Shown in pieces: positions 7,472-16,941 of a stretch of DNA of 64,000 nt. Position numbers and translations under genes: made by a program. The DNA is taken from the NCBI RefSeq assembly GCF_003710935.1, contig NZ_RHHS01000008.1:1-64000 (forward strand), given 5' to 3'. Position 1 is the first letter of the stretch. Every line of letters starts with the position of its first letter. The notes beneath the pieces were generated by a model. The model was not told the origin of the DNA. It ran no database searches and worked only from the letters and a program-made list of their open reading frames with translations. Origin of the DNA: Brevibacillus gelatini (lineage in GTDB: Bacteria; Bacillota; Bacilli; Brevibacillales; Brevibacillaceae).

Positions 7472-9241
7472 TCATTGCTTGAAGGCAATTTGCGATTCGA
7501 GCATGTGCTGCACGAACACCTCGGCAAAGGCCTCAGCCGTATTGTAGCATTCCTCCAGCGTATTGTTTGTTCCGCCGAATTCGAGAAGCAGGCTGCCCGA
7601 AGAAATAGACTGATTGTACACGCCATTTCCTTCGTTTTTCCCTTTCAAAATAACGCCGCGCGACAAGCCGGGATAATACGCTTCCAGGCGGGCATGCAGG
7701 GCGTCGGCCAGCTTTTTGTTTTCCAGATAGTTCGGGTTGGCTGTGCCGATCACGAACAAAATGCGCGAGTACGTCTTGCCATTGATCGTGATGGCCACCT
7801 TGCTGCGCGGCTCGTCGCTGTCGCGGTGAATGTCGAAAATGTATTTCAGGTACGGGCTGGTCGTTGCCGCTGCCGCCACCGCCTTGTACGACTCGGTGTA
7901 CGACATCGCATAGCTTTTCTTCTGCTCGGCCAGCTTCTGGGCAAAGTCATCCTGATTGACCATCGTCGGAATGCCTTTTGCTTGCAAAATTTCCCCCAGC
8001 CGCTTGCCGACCAGTGTAATGTTGATTTCAGGGTCGTCGACAGAGCTGCCCTGGGTGTTGCGGGCGACATTGCGCCACGACTCGCGGTTGTGCGTGTGGT
8101 AAATATAGACGGTTTCGTTGCCGATCATTCCTTGATTGTAGCCTACCCCTGCTGTTCCTGTGCCGCCTGGCGACGAACTGCCAGCCGCAGGGATGCGGTC
8201 GACGATCCAGCCTGCGATGTAGGCGAGCGAGTTGTCAGGCATGCGGATGACGTACCAGTCACCTACCGTTTGTACGATTGGAAAAGTTTGTCCAGGCTGC
8301 ACGTTTCCGATCACAGGATAGTTCGTGCCGGGACCGCTGCGCAGATTGGTATCGGCGTTTCTCACGCGAATCGACGCTTCTGCGGGAACCGGAGCAGGTG
8401 CAGGCTGCACCGGAATTTCTCCGGCGGGCGTTGGCGTCACCTGGCCTGTCTCCTCTGTGACGATCGGCTTGAATATGTAGGCGTACCTGCCGTAGTAGTC
8501 AATCGTGTACCAGCCGTCCGCATAGCCGTAATGCGTGATCGTCGAGCCGCCGTTGACCTGGCCGATGACGGTGCCCAAAAAGTCGGGTGCGTCATAAACC
8601 TCATAGCTCTCGTTCAGGGTAAGCGAGCCTGCGCCCAGTCCGCTCGGCAATTCCGGCACGGTCGGTACGGGAGTCGGCTGCGGAACTGGTACAGGGGCAG
8701 GAGTCGGCGCTGGTGCCGGGACTGGCGCAGGCGCGGGAGGCGGTGTCGGTGTTGGAACTGGCTGTGGCGCCGTCGTTTCCACCAAATAGCGAGCATTCAC
8801 CCAGCCGCTTGCTTTGTCGGACAGCTTGATCTGCGCCCATTCGCCTTGTTTTTTCACTTGCAGGAAAACACTGTTTTTGTCGATCACTTGCAAGATTTGG
8901 GAAGTGGCATTTGGCTCTGCCCGCACGTTCAGCATGTCCACGTTGCTTTTGACGTATTTCGGTTGAGGAATCTCAAGCATTTTGACGTACTTGTTGTTGA
9001 CCCATCCTGTCTTGCCGTTGCTGAGCTTGACTTGTGTCCACTCTTTTTGCCCTTGCACAATCGGCAGCCGGGTCGCTTTCGTAATCGTGCCGATGATCTG
9101 GGACGTTGTTCCTGGCGTACTGCGAATATTCAACTGATCGACTGTTACCTCGACATGTGTGGCTGCTTCTGCGAAGGAAGCCGGCAGCAGAAAAATCAGG
9201 CAGCAGGCAGCGATAGCGCTGTTTTTTACGCGTGCAAGCAA
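7472..9241 (-). CDS. Secreted cell-wall amidase: four SH3-like domains plus SpoIIP-type catalytic domain
   Basis: A 589-residue exported protein, expected to cut peptide stems from peptidoglycan. Residues 1-26 form a signal peptide (AEA/ATH). Bacterial SH3-type wall-binding repeats follow at about 28-88, 95-152, 205-262 and 293-350, marked by [15 protein letters not shown] and NLRSGPG. A proline-alanine linker lies at about 158-195. The C-terminal 205 residues resemble SpoIIP amidases: [11 protein letters not shown], the FDIHRDS pattern and an LLEFGG motif near the end. The start is TTG 9241 with AAGGGGAA upstream. SpoIIP normally acts in engulfment with SpoIID and SpoIIM. Here the SH3 array and lack of a membrane anchor suggest a vegetative or accessory hydrolase. 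Confidence 0.85.
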   Translation of the reverse strand: MLARVKNSAIAACCLIFLLPASFAEAATHVEVTVDQLNIRSTPGTTSQIIGTITKATRLPIVQGQKEWTQVKLSNGKTGWVNNKYVKMLEIPQPKYVKSNVDMLNVRAEPNATSQILQVIDKNSVFLQVKKQGEWAQIKLSDKASGWVNARYLVETTAPQPVPTPTPPPAPAPVPAPAPTPAPVPVPQPTPVPTVPELPSGLGAGSLTLNESYEVYDAPDFLGTVIGQVNGGSTITHYGYADGWYTIDYYGRYAYIFKPIVTEETGQVTPTPAGEIPVQPAPAPVPAEASIRVRNADTNLRSGPGTNYPVIGNVQPGQTFPIVQTVGDWYVIRMPDNSLAYIAGWIVDRIPAAGSSSPGGTGTAGVGYNQGMIGNETVYIYHTHNRESWRNVARNTQGSSVDDPEINITLVGKRLGEILQAKGIPTMVNQDDFAQKLAEQKKSYAMSYTESYKAVAAAATTSPYLKYIFDIHRDSDEPRSKVAITINGKTYSRILFVIGTANPNYLENKKLADALHARLEAYYPGLSRGVILKGKNEGNGVYNQSISSGSLLLEFGGTNNTLEECYNTAEAFAEVFVQHMLESQIAFKQ

Positions 9242-9499
9242 GATTCTCGTTCCCCTTTGTATAAGATCGCAAGCAAGCTTGGAAAATCCAGCCTATTCGT
9301 TAAAAATTCGCGACTCGCCAGCATTTTCCTGCATCTTCCGACATCTTTTCCTGTCATAAGGGCGCTGAAAAAGAGAGGGCAGCCGGGCCAGTTGTAACGG
9401 TGATACGTCCATCCGAGCCGTAAATTGTCAAACGCTTACAGCAACTCTGCGGTTGCTTCGGTGTCGGCAGAAGCCGCGCCCACACTCCTTTTGCCAGAC

Positions 9500-9536
9500 A
9501 AAAACTCCCCTTTTCCAACTCGCGAAAAGGGGAGCT
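9500..9536 (-). terminator. Terminator of the oligopeptide-binding protein gene
   Basis: Reading leftwards, AGCTCCCCTTTT pairs with AAAAGGGGAGTT around CGCGAGTTGG and ends in TTTTT. It is a strong intrinsic terminator 18 bases past the stop codon. Confidence 0.9.
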
Positions 9537-9554
9537 TGCTCGTTGCATCAGCTT

Positions 9555-11171
9555 CTATTCCTTCGTGGCCCACTTGAAATCAATGTAGCCCAACTCATCA
9601 ATGACAATGCCCTTCAGTTTCTCGTCCTGAACCCAATTGTTCGCATAGTAGTAAAGCGGAATGACGGGCATTTCTTCCATCAGGATGGCTTCCGCCTCTG
9701 CCAGCAATTGTTTGCGCTTGACCGGGTCGGCCTGTTGCGCCGCCTGATCGAGCAGCGACTGATACGTTTTGTTTTCCCAGTTCGTATTGTTGTTGCCGCC
9801 CTTTTTCTCGTAGAAAAGCTGCAAAAAATTGGAGGGGTCGGCGTAGTCAGCGAACCAGCCCATTCGCCCGATCTGGTAGTTGCCGTTGTACATATCCTCC
9901 AAGAAGACTTTCCATTCCTCTTCCACCAGCTTCACTTCGGCTCCCAGCGTCTCTTTCCACTGCTTCTGAATTTCCAGCGCGATATTCCGATGGGCTTCCG
10001 AGCGGTTCATGAGCAGGGAGATCGGCGGGAGTTTGCTGATTCCAAGCTCCTTCATTCCTTCTGCCAAAAGCTTTTTCGCTGTCTCGCGATCGTTGTCCTT
10101 GAAATAGCTCGACTGCCTCTCGCCATTGGTGACAGGCACAACTGCCGTAGCAGGCACCTGGTTCCCCCTGGTCACCGTATCTACAATCGCCTGGCGGTTC
10201 AGCGCGTAGGCAAACGCCTTGCGGATTTTCGCATTGCTAAAAGGAGCCTGTTCCGTATTGAACTTGTACCAGTAGACGGCAGCAATCGGCTTTGTATGCA
10301 AAATTCCCTTTGCCTTCAGCCCCGGCAATGCGTCCAGCGGAAGCGGCCCGGGAGCGCCCGCCCAGTCCAGTTCGCCTGTATCGAACATGGCAAGCTCCGT
10401 CACTTCATCCTCGATCATCGAAAAGTCGATCTTGTCCAGCTTCACGGCAGCCTGATCCCAATAAGACGCATTTTTCACCAGCGTCATCTGCTCCTTGTGT
10501 TCCCAGGAAGCGAGCTTGTAAGGACCATTTCCTACATGCGTCGAAGCTTCATAAGCCCATTTCGCATTGGCTGCATCTACTTTCTTGTTGACGGGATAAA
10601 AGGTCGGGAAGGCTGTCAGTTGCACAAAATAAGGAGTCGGCTTCTCCAGCTCGACGCGCAAAGTTTTCGCGTCAACCGCCTTCACCCCTACGGCGTCCAG
10701 CTTTTCCTCACCGATGTTGGCTTTTTCCGCATTTTTGATCGGATAGAGCTGATAGGCGTAATTGCTCGCTGTTTTCGGATCGAGAACCCGCTTCCACGCG
10801 TATTCAAAATCGTGGGCTGTCACCGGATCTCCGTTGCTCCACTTGGCATCGCGCAAATGGAAGGTGTACGTCTTCAAATCGTCGGACACGTCGATCTTGT
10901 GCGCCATGGAAGGCTGCAGCTTCCCATCGGGGCCAAGGCGAACCAGGCCGTCGTACAACGCTCTTGTCAGCATGAGCGATAATTCATCCTCAGCCAATCC
11001 CGGATCGACCGTTGGCGGCTCCGAGTCCAAATTGAACCGCAATACTTTTTCCGTAGCCGCCGGACTGGCTGTCTTCGGCTTTGCTTCATTTGCTGCCGCG
11101 TATCCGGCGGAGGAGGCAATCACTCCGGCGGCCACCAACACGTTCAGAACGCTTTTGCTGCGTAACTTCAT
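9555..11171 (-). CDS. Oligopeptide ABC transporter substrate-binding protein (OppA-like)
   Basis: A 538-residue family-5 solute-binding protein. It carries a signal peptide (residues 1-33) and the OppA-type motifs NLDSEPPTVDPG, YDGLVRL, LRDAKWSNGDPVTAHDFEYAWKR and HVGNGPYKL. It would deliver peptides to an Opp permease. No opp permease or ATPase genes adjoin it, so it is an orphan receptor. Unusually for a Gram-positive binding protein, the signal sequence has no lipobox cysteine: the region VAAGVIASSAGYAAANE lacks any Cys. The ATG at 11171 has AAGGAG upstream, and a good promoter lies just before it. Confidence 0.9.
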   Translation of the reverse strand: MKLRSKSVLNVLVAAGVIASSAGYAAANEAKPKTASPAATEKVLRFNLDSEPPTVDPGLAEDELSLMLTRALYDGLVRLGPDGKLQPSMAHKIDVSDDLKTYTFHLRDAKWSNGDPVTAHDFEYAWKRVLDPKTASNYAYQLYPIKNAEKANIGEEKLDAVGVKAVDAKTLRVELEKPTPYFVQLTAFPTFYPVNKKVDAANAKWAYEASTHVGNGPYKLASWEHKEQMTLVKNASYWDQAAVKLDKIDFSMIEDEVTELAMFDTGELDWAGAPGPLPLDALPGLKAKGILHTKPIAAVYWYKFNTEQAPFSNAKIRKAFAYALNRQAIVDTVTRGNQVPATAVVPVTNGERQSSYFKDNDRETAKKLLAEGMKELGISKLPPISLLMNRSEAHRNIALEIQKQWKETLGAEVKLVEEEWKVFLEDMYNGNYQIGRMGWFADYADPSNFLQLFYEKKGGNNNTNWENKTYQSLLDQAAQQADPVKRKQLLAEAEAILMEEMPVIPLYYYANNWVQDEKLKGIVIDELGYIDFKWATKE

Positions 11172-11208
11172 TACAATTCTCCTTTTTTGTGGCATTCAAA
11201 CTTTACAC

Positions 11209-11237
11209 ATAATACCAGAAAATCAAAAAGGATACAA
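11209..11237 (-). promoter_or_regulatory. Promoter of the oppA-like gene
   Basis: Reverse strand TTGTAT (11237-11232), 17-base spacer, TATTAT (11214-11209), about 40 bases upstream of the ATG. It is a good sigma-A match. Confidence 0.65.
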
Positions 11238-11325
11238 ATACCACTACCGCGTCTTTTTCCTAACTCCTGTACGGCCAAAATCAGCTAGAATAGAAGAGAG
11301 GTACAAAAACGAGGTGAATGCGCAC

Positions 11326-11502
11326 ATGGCTTATCTGGAAGAAGGCACGTTCATTGCCTTTCTCGCTTTCTCGATTTTTTTCCTGGTCGCCTACAAGCTG
11401 GATCAGATTTCGTTTGTCGCTTTCATTGTTTCATTGGTAGCAACGGCGTTGGTGCATGCGGTCTTTTACGTGCTCATGCTGAAATATTGGCCGATCTTTT
11501 AA
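11326..11502 (+). CDS. Small two-helix membrane protein
   Basis: A 58-residue protein starting MAYLEEGTF. Residues about 8-25 and 33-53 form two hydrophobic helices, with a short charged turn (KLDQ) between. GAGGTG sits nine bases before the ATG at 11326. It lies between two genes read the other way and is followed by a hairpin that can serve both sides. I do not recognise the family. Length, RBS and hydrophobic pattern support a real small gene, but there is no functional clue. Confidence 0.55.
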   Translation: MAYLEEGTFIAFLAFSIFFLVAYKLDQISFVAFIVSLVATALVHAVFYVLMLKYWPIF

Positions 11503-11549
11503 CAAGTGTGACTGCCTGACGCTGCAGCATATTACGCACCTGCGCAAAC

Positions 11550-11580
11550 AAGCGCGGGCTGACTTCTCCCGCGCTTGACT
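11550..11580. terminator. Shared hairpin terminator
   Basis: AAGCGCGGG (11550-11558) pairs with CCCGCGCTT (11568-11576). Short T-runs on each side let it serve the small membrane gene (+) and the WG-repeat gene (-). Confidence 0.6.
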
Positions 11581-11590
11581 TTTGCCACGT

Positions 11591-14506
11591 TTATTTTCCG
11601 GCTTGCTGTACGTAGGCAGCAAGAAGTCCCGCTGCCTGCTTCTGGTACGCTGTCAAAAACTGCTGGACACCGCGGTTCCACTCCGCCTGCGGCAAAGGCA
11701 GCGGCAACTGGTTCGCCTGCTTTCCGTTGACCAGCAGCATCGTTTCGACCATCTCCTTCTGCGCGGGCGACAGCTCTCCAGCTTTCAGCACCTTCGGCTT
11801 CGCAATCTTTTTCCCTGCTTGTGAACGCAGCAACTCCGCAAAAAACATCTGGTGATACTCTGCGTACAAATCCATGGTCATATAGTAGCTGATGCCTCCG
11901 CGCTCCGGCACAATGCCCCGCTTTCGTGCCCATTCTGTCAGTTCCCCCGCGGTCATCGCCTGACTGGTTTTGCCTGTCGCCATGAAGTAGGCGAGACGGT
12001 ACATGTCTTCGTCGCTCATGTCAGCGCGTTTTTCATCGGGCTTGATCGCCCCTTTTGCTGCCAGTGCCGCGAACACCTCTGCTTTTCCTGCGCCCTGCGG
12101 CAGTCCCAGATAGAGAGCCAGATTCGCGTAAAACTTGCTCTCGCTGCTCCCCATCCCGGACCAGCTATACGGCTTGCCGAAGTCGACAAGCTCCAGCGGG
12201 TTTTGTTTCATCAGCGTCGTATATGCCTCGAAGCTTTGCAACTGGAGCGGGCGATGCGTAATCACAGGCTTTTTCGTCAGGAATTTGGTCGTAAACAGTT
12301 CTTTGCCTTCCGGATCGAGATAGCCGAACTGGTCCTTTATCGCAAACGCAAATGGCGGCTGTGTGTCGTCGTGCTGCCAAAGTCCGGGGAATACTTCGCG
12401 GGACGGCTTTATCACTTCGTACTTGGGCGCAGTCAACTGCCTTCCGTCTGCTGCCAAAAGTCCGTACAAACCCGTCTGCTTATCCTGGTAGACGACAACA
12501 TCGGGTCTTTCGTCGCGTTGCGGCAGCGGCTTCAACGACGGGTAGTTCCCTGTGGTGATGCGCTCCAGCGAAGAGGAGTACACATCCCAACCATCTTTCG
12601 TTTGCACCAGCAGCTTGTCGAAATCAGAGGCTGTCTCGTATCCGGTTACGTTCGCCAGTTTTTGCACGAGTCGGCTGCCTTCACGTGCCCAAACGTCGAA
12701 CGTCCCGTCCGCTCGCATCGCAACGACTGCTTTTTGCTCGCCCACCGCTATTTCCACAGCCTCCCGATACGCAAACTCGCTTGCTGCCTGCAACTGCCCG
12801 TCTGCAATCCGGATGAATGCCCGCTTGTTTGTCCCTTCCTTCGCACCCAATGTGTAGAACGCCTCTCCCACCTGCATAATGGTGACGGGCGGAGCATCGC
12901 TGCGTTCCTGCCATCTTGCCAGTTTGACATCCGTCGTCAGCAACATACCCTCCGGGGTGTACAAGTCAGCGGTCTGTCCATCCACTGCGACGATCAGCTT
13001 GGAGGCATCCTCCACGTAAACGTACGCATAGCGCTTGCTGATCGGCTTATCGGTAGAACGGTCGACGAGCACACTCCCTTTGCCCACTTCGTTCACCGCA
13101 TTCAACTTCTCGGACAAAGGCCGGACGTTGTGATCGCTCTCCTTTTTGCCACTGATGCCCCCAAATCGGAGCACGCTCCCACCCGGCTCCGTTACCACCA
13201 CTTGTCCCGAGGCTTCCTCATAGCGAATAACCCGATTCTCTACAGGGGCAAGCAGCAGACCCTCGCGCTCAGAATACAGCCCGATTTTGCTGCCATCCTT
13301 GACGCTTTGCATGCTGTCGCTGCCCAATGGCGTCAGCGAATCGAACCAGAAGTCCGGTTCTATTATGGCTTTGCCCCAGGCAGGCAGGATCGTCTTTTTC
13401 CCGTCGCTGCGCACGAGCAGTCGGGAAAAAGGCGTCCCTTCCACACGCGGGTACTCGAACGGTATCACCACTCCCTTGCCGACCTGCACAACGCCGTACA
13501 AGCCCGTATGCGGGTCCTGGCCCAGCACGTAGCTGTCGTGCAAATAGTCTGCGCCCTTTTTCAAGGCATGGGACGTCCCCTTGGCAATCGAATGATAAAT
13601 CATCACATCCTTGGACAGCGTCCAGTACAAATCCGGGTTGTTGTGCTCGAATCCCACCTCCGCGTAGAGCGGCTCCGCCAAAAGCTGTCCGTCCTTCCAC
13701 AACCCGACACCGTTTGCTCCTGCCAGTTGAAAGTATCCCTGATTCCAGGTGTAGATCGCCTTGAATTGCGCAGGCAGCACGTACTGTCCATTCACATCAA
13801 CCAGACCTTCCTTGCCGCCCAGGCGCACCTTGAAATAGGCTGTCTTTGGACCGCCTTCGTTGGGAATCAGCGTGGCACCTGGCAAGGAAAACCTTGGCGT
13901 AAACGTCGCTGGATCGTATACGGTCATCGCTTTTGCGGTCGTTGCCACAACGTAGCGTGTCTCTTTTGCTTCCTGGTCTCCCTTTGCCTCCGATGGAATC
14001 AGCGGAACAATGGACAGCTTGCCTGCAAAGGGAGGAATCAGCACCTTGCCCGTGCTGTCCAGCAGCATGGAAGTCTGCCCGCTCATCACAATGACCGGGT
14101 CATAATCTGGAGACAAATAGTAGCTGTGCGCCCCGGCAAACTTCGTGGCAGACAGCTTTTTCGTCGTCAGATCGATGTATTGAAACCACCCGCCTTTTCG
14201 CACGATGGCAATTTGTTTGGAGCCGGGAATTTCGATCTCGTCCCAGACTGCCGATGTGATTTCCTGTCCGGTACGCACGTCGAGCAGACCTTTTTTACCG
14301 GCCTTGGTGACGATCACAGCTTGAGCAGAGTAGTCAAAGGCATCGTACTCGGCTTTCGTTACCAGCTTGTTGCCATCGGTAAAACCGATCTTGTAATCCG
14401 TTAAGTAAGGCTGAACGGCTGCAAACGAAGCAGCTTGCACTGGCGCTGTCCATGCGCTCGCACAAACCAGCGCAGCCGTCATCAAACTGATTGCTTTTCG
14501 TTTCAT
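11591..14506 (-). CDS. Large secreted WG-repeat protein
   Basis: A 971-residue exported protein with a signal peptide (residues 1-25, PVQA/AS). Many degenerate repeats of the WG (beta-propeller-like) type follow through about residue 740. Recognisable units are GKKGLLDVRTGQEI, GKEGLVDVNGQYVLP, GLYGVVQVGKGVVIPFEYP and GLYGLLAADGRQL. The last 230 residues are helical and unlike the repeats, containing two stretches rich in Ala and Lys. WG repeats usually mediate binding, and no enzyme motif is visible. GGGAGG lies upstream of the ATG at an 11-12 base distance. It is divergent from the AI-2E-type permease gene. Confidence 0.8.
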   Translation of the reverse strand: MKRKAISLMTAALVCASAWTAPVQAASFAAVQPYLTDYKIGFTDGNKLVTKAEYDAFDYSAQAVIVTKAGKKGLLDVRTGQEITSAVWDEIEIPGSKQIAIVRKGGWFQYIDLTTKKLSATKFAGAHSYYLSPDYDPVIVMSGQTSMLLDSTGKVLIPPFAGKLSIVPLIPSEAKGDQEAKETRYVVATTAKAMTVYDPATFTPRFSLPGATLIPNEGGPKTAYFKVRLGGKEGLVDVNGQYVLPAQFKAIYTWNQGYFQLAGANGVGLWKDGQLLAEPLYAEVGFEHNNPDLYWTLSKDVMIYHSIAKGTSHALKKGADYLHDSYVLGQDPHTGLYGVVQVGKGVVIPFEYPRVEGTPFSRLLVRSDGKKTILPAWGKAIIEPDFWFDSLTPLGSDSMQSVKDGSKIGLYSEREGLLLAPVENRVIRYEEASGQVVVTEPGGSVLRFGGISGKKESDHNVRPLSEKLNAVNEVGKGSVLVDRSTDKPISKRYAYVYVEDASKLIVAVDGQTADLYTPEGMLLTTDVKLARWQERSDAPPVTIMQVGEAFYTLGAKEGTNKRAFIRIADGQLQAASEFAYREAVEIAVGEQKAVVAMRADGTFDVWAREGSRLVQKLANVTGYETASDFDKLLVQTKDGWDVYSSSLERITTGNYPSLKPLPQRDERPDVVVYQDKQTGLYGLLAADGRQLTAPKYEVIKPSREVFPGLWQHDDTQPPFAFAIKDQFGYLDPEGKELFTTKFLTKKPVITHRPLQLQSFEAYTTLMKQNPLELVDFGKPYSWSGMGSSESKFYANLALYLGLPQGAGKAEVFAALAAKGAIKPDEKRADMSDEDMYRLAYFMATGKTSQAMTAGELTEWARKRGIVPERGGISYYMTMDLYAEYHQMFFAELLRSQAGKKIAKPKVLKAGELSPAQKEMVETMLLVNGKQANQLPLPLPQAEWNRGVQQFLTAYQKQAAGLLAAYVQQAGK

Positions 14507-14755
14507 GGGCGTGTTTAGCCTCCCAGAGCGTTTTTTCTACAATGAATCAGACGCTCAAACCGCTCATTGGTTTCGTTTTCCCTGGATCGGCAGCGAAAAA
14601 GGGAGGTCTGCCAAGAAGCTTCTTGATGCGGGGATCGACGGATAGTTGTGTGTGATGTACAGCATTCGACAAAAAAAGATACACGAAATGCCCATCGTTG
14701 CGGTAAGCTTAGCATAGAAACTATAGCGCGTTTCGAAATCGGAAAGGATGTTCCC

Positions 14756-15817
14756 ATGAATCTGCTCACCGTCTTGCAAAATAAGGATTTCAGGCGTTTC
14801 GGTATTTTGGCGTTGTTTTGCTTGCTGCTCTACTCGCTCGGAAGCATGCTGAATGTAGTCTTGCTCACTTTTCTCGTCACATTTTTGATGGATCGGCTGC
14901 ACCTGTTTCTCACCAAGGCGATTCACAAGCTCGTGCCCGTCCATCCCAAATTGATTCTCATCGCCCTTTACGCGCTGTTGACGGCCTTCCTCGTTGGCGG
15001 GGGGATGAAAGCTTTCCCGGCCCTGATTCACCAGACCGGGCAATTGATCCACCTCATCGAGCATGTAGTGCGGGAGAACCAGCATAACGAGATTGCCCCA
15101 TATCTCATGTCCGCCCTGGACAAGCTCGACATGAAAGGACTCGTCCAAGGCAGTCTTAACTTTTTGACGGTCGTCAAGAACATGGGCTTCAATCTGTTTC
15201 TGGCCCTTTTGCTCAGCCTCTTCTTCCTGCTGAGCAAGGACAATGTGATCGCGTTTACGGCGCAGTTCCGCACCAGCAAAGTGTCGTGGCTGTACAACGA
15301 GATTGAATATTTTAGCCAAAAGTTTATCATGACCTTTGGCAAAGTCATTGAAACCCAACTGCTGATCGCCCTGTTCAACACCGTGTTCACTGTGATCGGT
15401 CTGTGGATTCTCGGCTTCCCGAACCTGTTTGGCCTGGCGCTGATGGTGTTCGTGCTCGGGCTGATCCCCGTGGCCGGAGTGATTATTTCCCTGATTCCGC
15501 TCAGCGCCATCGCCTTCAGCATCGGCGGCTTGACTACGGTGATCTACCTGCTGGTGTTTATCATGCTGATTCACGCCATGGAAGCTTACGTCCTCAACCC
15601 TCGCCTGATGGCGTCGAAGACTCATCTGCCGATTTTTTACACGTTTGTCGTCCTGATCTTCTCCGAGCACTTCTTCGGCGTCTGGGGACTGATCGTGGGA
15701 ATTCCTTCGTTTGTGTTTTTGCTCGATATTTTGGAAGTAAAAAAAGCGGGAGCGCCGCTGTCCAAAGACAAACCTGTTGCCAAAGAAGTGCTGGACGCGC
15801 GGGTCAATGTCGAATAG
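14756..15817 (+). CDS. AI-2E family transporter (permease)
   Basis: A 353-residue multi-pass membrane protein. A hydrophobic pair lies at about 15-70, a soluble stretch at 75-145, and several helices at 145-330, matching the AI-2E/PerM family with its PNLFGLALMVFVLGLIPVAG signature late in the protein. Members transport varied substrates, including sodium/proton exchange or signalling molecules, so the substrate cannot be read here. AAAGGA precedes the ATG. The following terminator is shared with the convergent dehydrogenase gene. Confidence 0.88.
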   Translation: MNLLTVLQNKDFRRFGILALFCLLLYSLGSMLNVVLLTFLVTFLMDRLHLFLTKAIHKLVPVHPKLILIALYALLTAFLVGGGMKAFPALIHQTGQLIHLIEHVVRENQHNEIAPYLMSALDKLDMKGLVQGSLNFLTVVKNMGFNLFLALLLSLFFLLSKDNVIAFTAQFRTSKVSWLYNEIEYFSQKFIMTFGKVIETQLLIALFNTVFTVIGLWILGFPNLFGLALMVFVLGLIPVAGVIISLIPLSAIAFSIGGLTTVIYLLVFIMLIHAMEAYVLNPRLMASKTHLPIFYTFVVLIFSEHFFGVWGLIVGIPSFVFLLDILEVKKAGAPLSKDKPVAKEVLDARVNVE

Positions 15818-15867
15818 GAAAACGGACTGCAAGCTTTATCCCCGGCTGTTCGCGTAACACTCATGCA

Positions 15868-15899
15868 AAAGGAGCCCTTCTCGTGCGGGCTCCTTTTTT
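15868..15899. terminator. Bidirectional terminator
   Basis: AAAAGGAGCCC pairs with GGGCTCCTTTT around a nine-base loop, with T-runs on both strands. It lies between the convergent AI-2E permease and dehydrogenase genes. Confidence 0.9.
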
Positions 15900-15932
15900 G
15901 TTCCTCCTATTTGTCAGTGCAAGCAACTGCTG

Positions 15933-16817
15933 CTACTCGCGTTCAAACCATTTAATCAGCGCCTGTGTGCCGCTGTCCGCCTCGCCTTTTTCCGCAAGTT
16001 CCTCATAGAGCGACTTGGACAGCGAAAGTCCGGGCGTCAGCAGTCCCATTTCCTCTGCCGCTTCCAGGGCGATGCTCATGTCCTTGATAAAATGCTTGAT
16101 GTAAAAGCCCGGTGCGAAATTACCCGCAATCATCCGCGGTGCCAGATTGGACAAAGACCAGCTGCCCGCCGCTCCCGCTTCGATGCTCGTCAATACGCGC
16201 GCCGGGTCCAATCCCGCTTTTTTCGCATAGGCAATCGCTTCGCACACGCCGATCATATTGGTCGCGATGCAGATCTGGTTGCACATTTTTGTATGCTGCC
16301 CGGCACCAGGACCGCCCTGGAGGACGACGTTCTTGCCCATGACCGCAAGCAGCGGCGCCACCGCATCAAACGCATCCTGATCGCCGCCGACCATGATCGC
16401 AAGCCTTGCTTCCCGCGCTCCTACATCGCCGCCGGACACGGGAGCATCCAGCGCATGGAGCGAATGCTTTTTCGCTTCCTCGTATATTTTTTTGGCAAGC
16501 GAAGGCTTCGAAGTTGTCATATCTACCAAAAAAGTCCCCGGCTTGGCATGCGAAATGATGCCCTCAGGGCCAAAGTACACTTCTTCCACATCAGACGGGT
16601 ATCCGACCATTGTAATGATGACATCGGCTTCCGCAGCCAGTTCGCTTACCCGCTCCTTCCAGACGGCTCCTGCCGCAAGCAGCTCATCTGCTTTTGCCTT
16701 CGTGCGCGTGTACACGAGCACCCGATAACCTGCCCGCAACAAATGTCCAGCCATGCTTTTGCCCATGACGCCCGTTCCTACAAACCCGACGACCGTTTCC
16801 TCTGCACGTACAGCCAC
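15933..16817 (-). CDS. NAD(P)-dependent beta-hydroxyacid dehydrogenase (HIBADH family)
   Basis: A 294-residue enzyme of the 3-hydroxyisobutyrate / 2-hydroxy-3-oxopropionate dehydrogenase family. The N-terminal Rossmann motif is GFVGTGVMGKSMAGHL. The substrate motif DAPVSGGDVGA and the catalytic lysine region GAGQHTKMCNQ are both present. The GTG at 16817 is preferred because GGGAG lies eight bases upstream; a longer frame to 16928 lacks such a site. It oxidises or reduces a short beta-hydroxy acid with NAD(P). The exact substrate cannot be told from sequence. It is downstream of and co-oriented with the M29 peptidase. Confidence 0.9.
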   Translation of the reverse strand: MAVRAEETVVGFVGTGVMGKSMAGHLLRAGYRVLVYTRTKAKADELLAAGAVWKERVSELAAEADVIITMVGYPSDVEEVYFGPEGIISHAKPGTFLVDMTTSKPSLAKKIYEEAKKHSLHALDAPVSGGDVGAREARLAIMVGGDQDAFDAVAPLLAVMGKNVVLQGGPGAGQHTKMCNQICIATNMIGVCEAIAYAKKAGLDPARVLTSIEAGAAGSWSLSNLAPRMIAGNFAPGFYIKHFIKDMSIALEAAEEMGLLTPGLSLSKSLYEELAEKGEADSGTQALIKWFERE

Positions 16818-16941
16818 GCTACCAGCTCCCTTGTTCTCTCTTTGATACCTATGCGTATATTTCTGGCATGGAGCAACATATTCCTGCTCGTCTTTTCCGA
16901 CCAGGCTCTTTTCCAGGAACACTCGCATGACTGCCGGCGTG

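Noticed and set aside
8641-8770. Repeat-like GC-rich tract
   Set aside because: This is the Pro-Ala linker of the amidase, not a DNA repeat or CRISPR.
7379-9397. A 672-codon open frame on the plus strand
   Set aside because: Antisense to the SH3/SpoIIP amidase, whose signal peptide, RBS and domains are clear. No family features.
11852-14404. An 850-codon open frame on the plus strand
   Set aside because: It is antisense to the WG-repeat gene, rich in Arg, His and Gln with no RBS or domain. It is a shadow of high third-base GC on the other strand.
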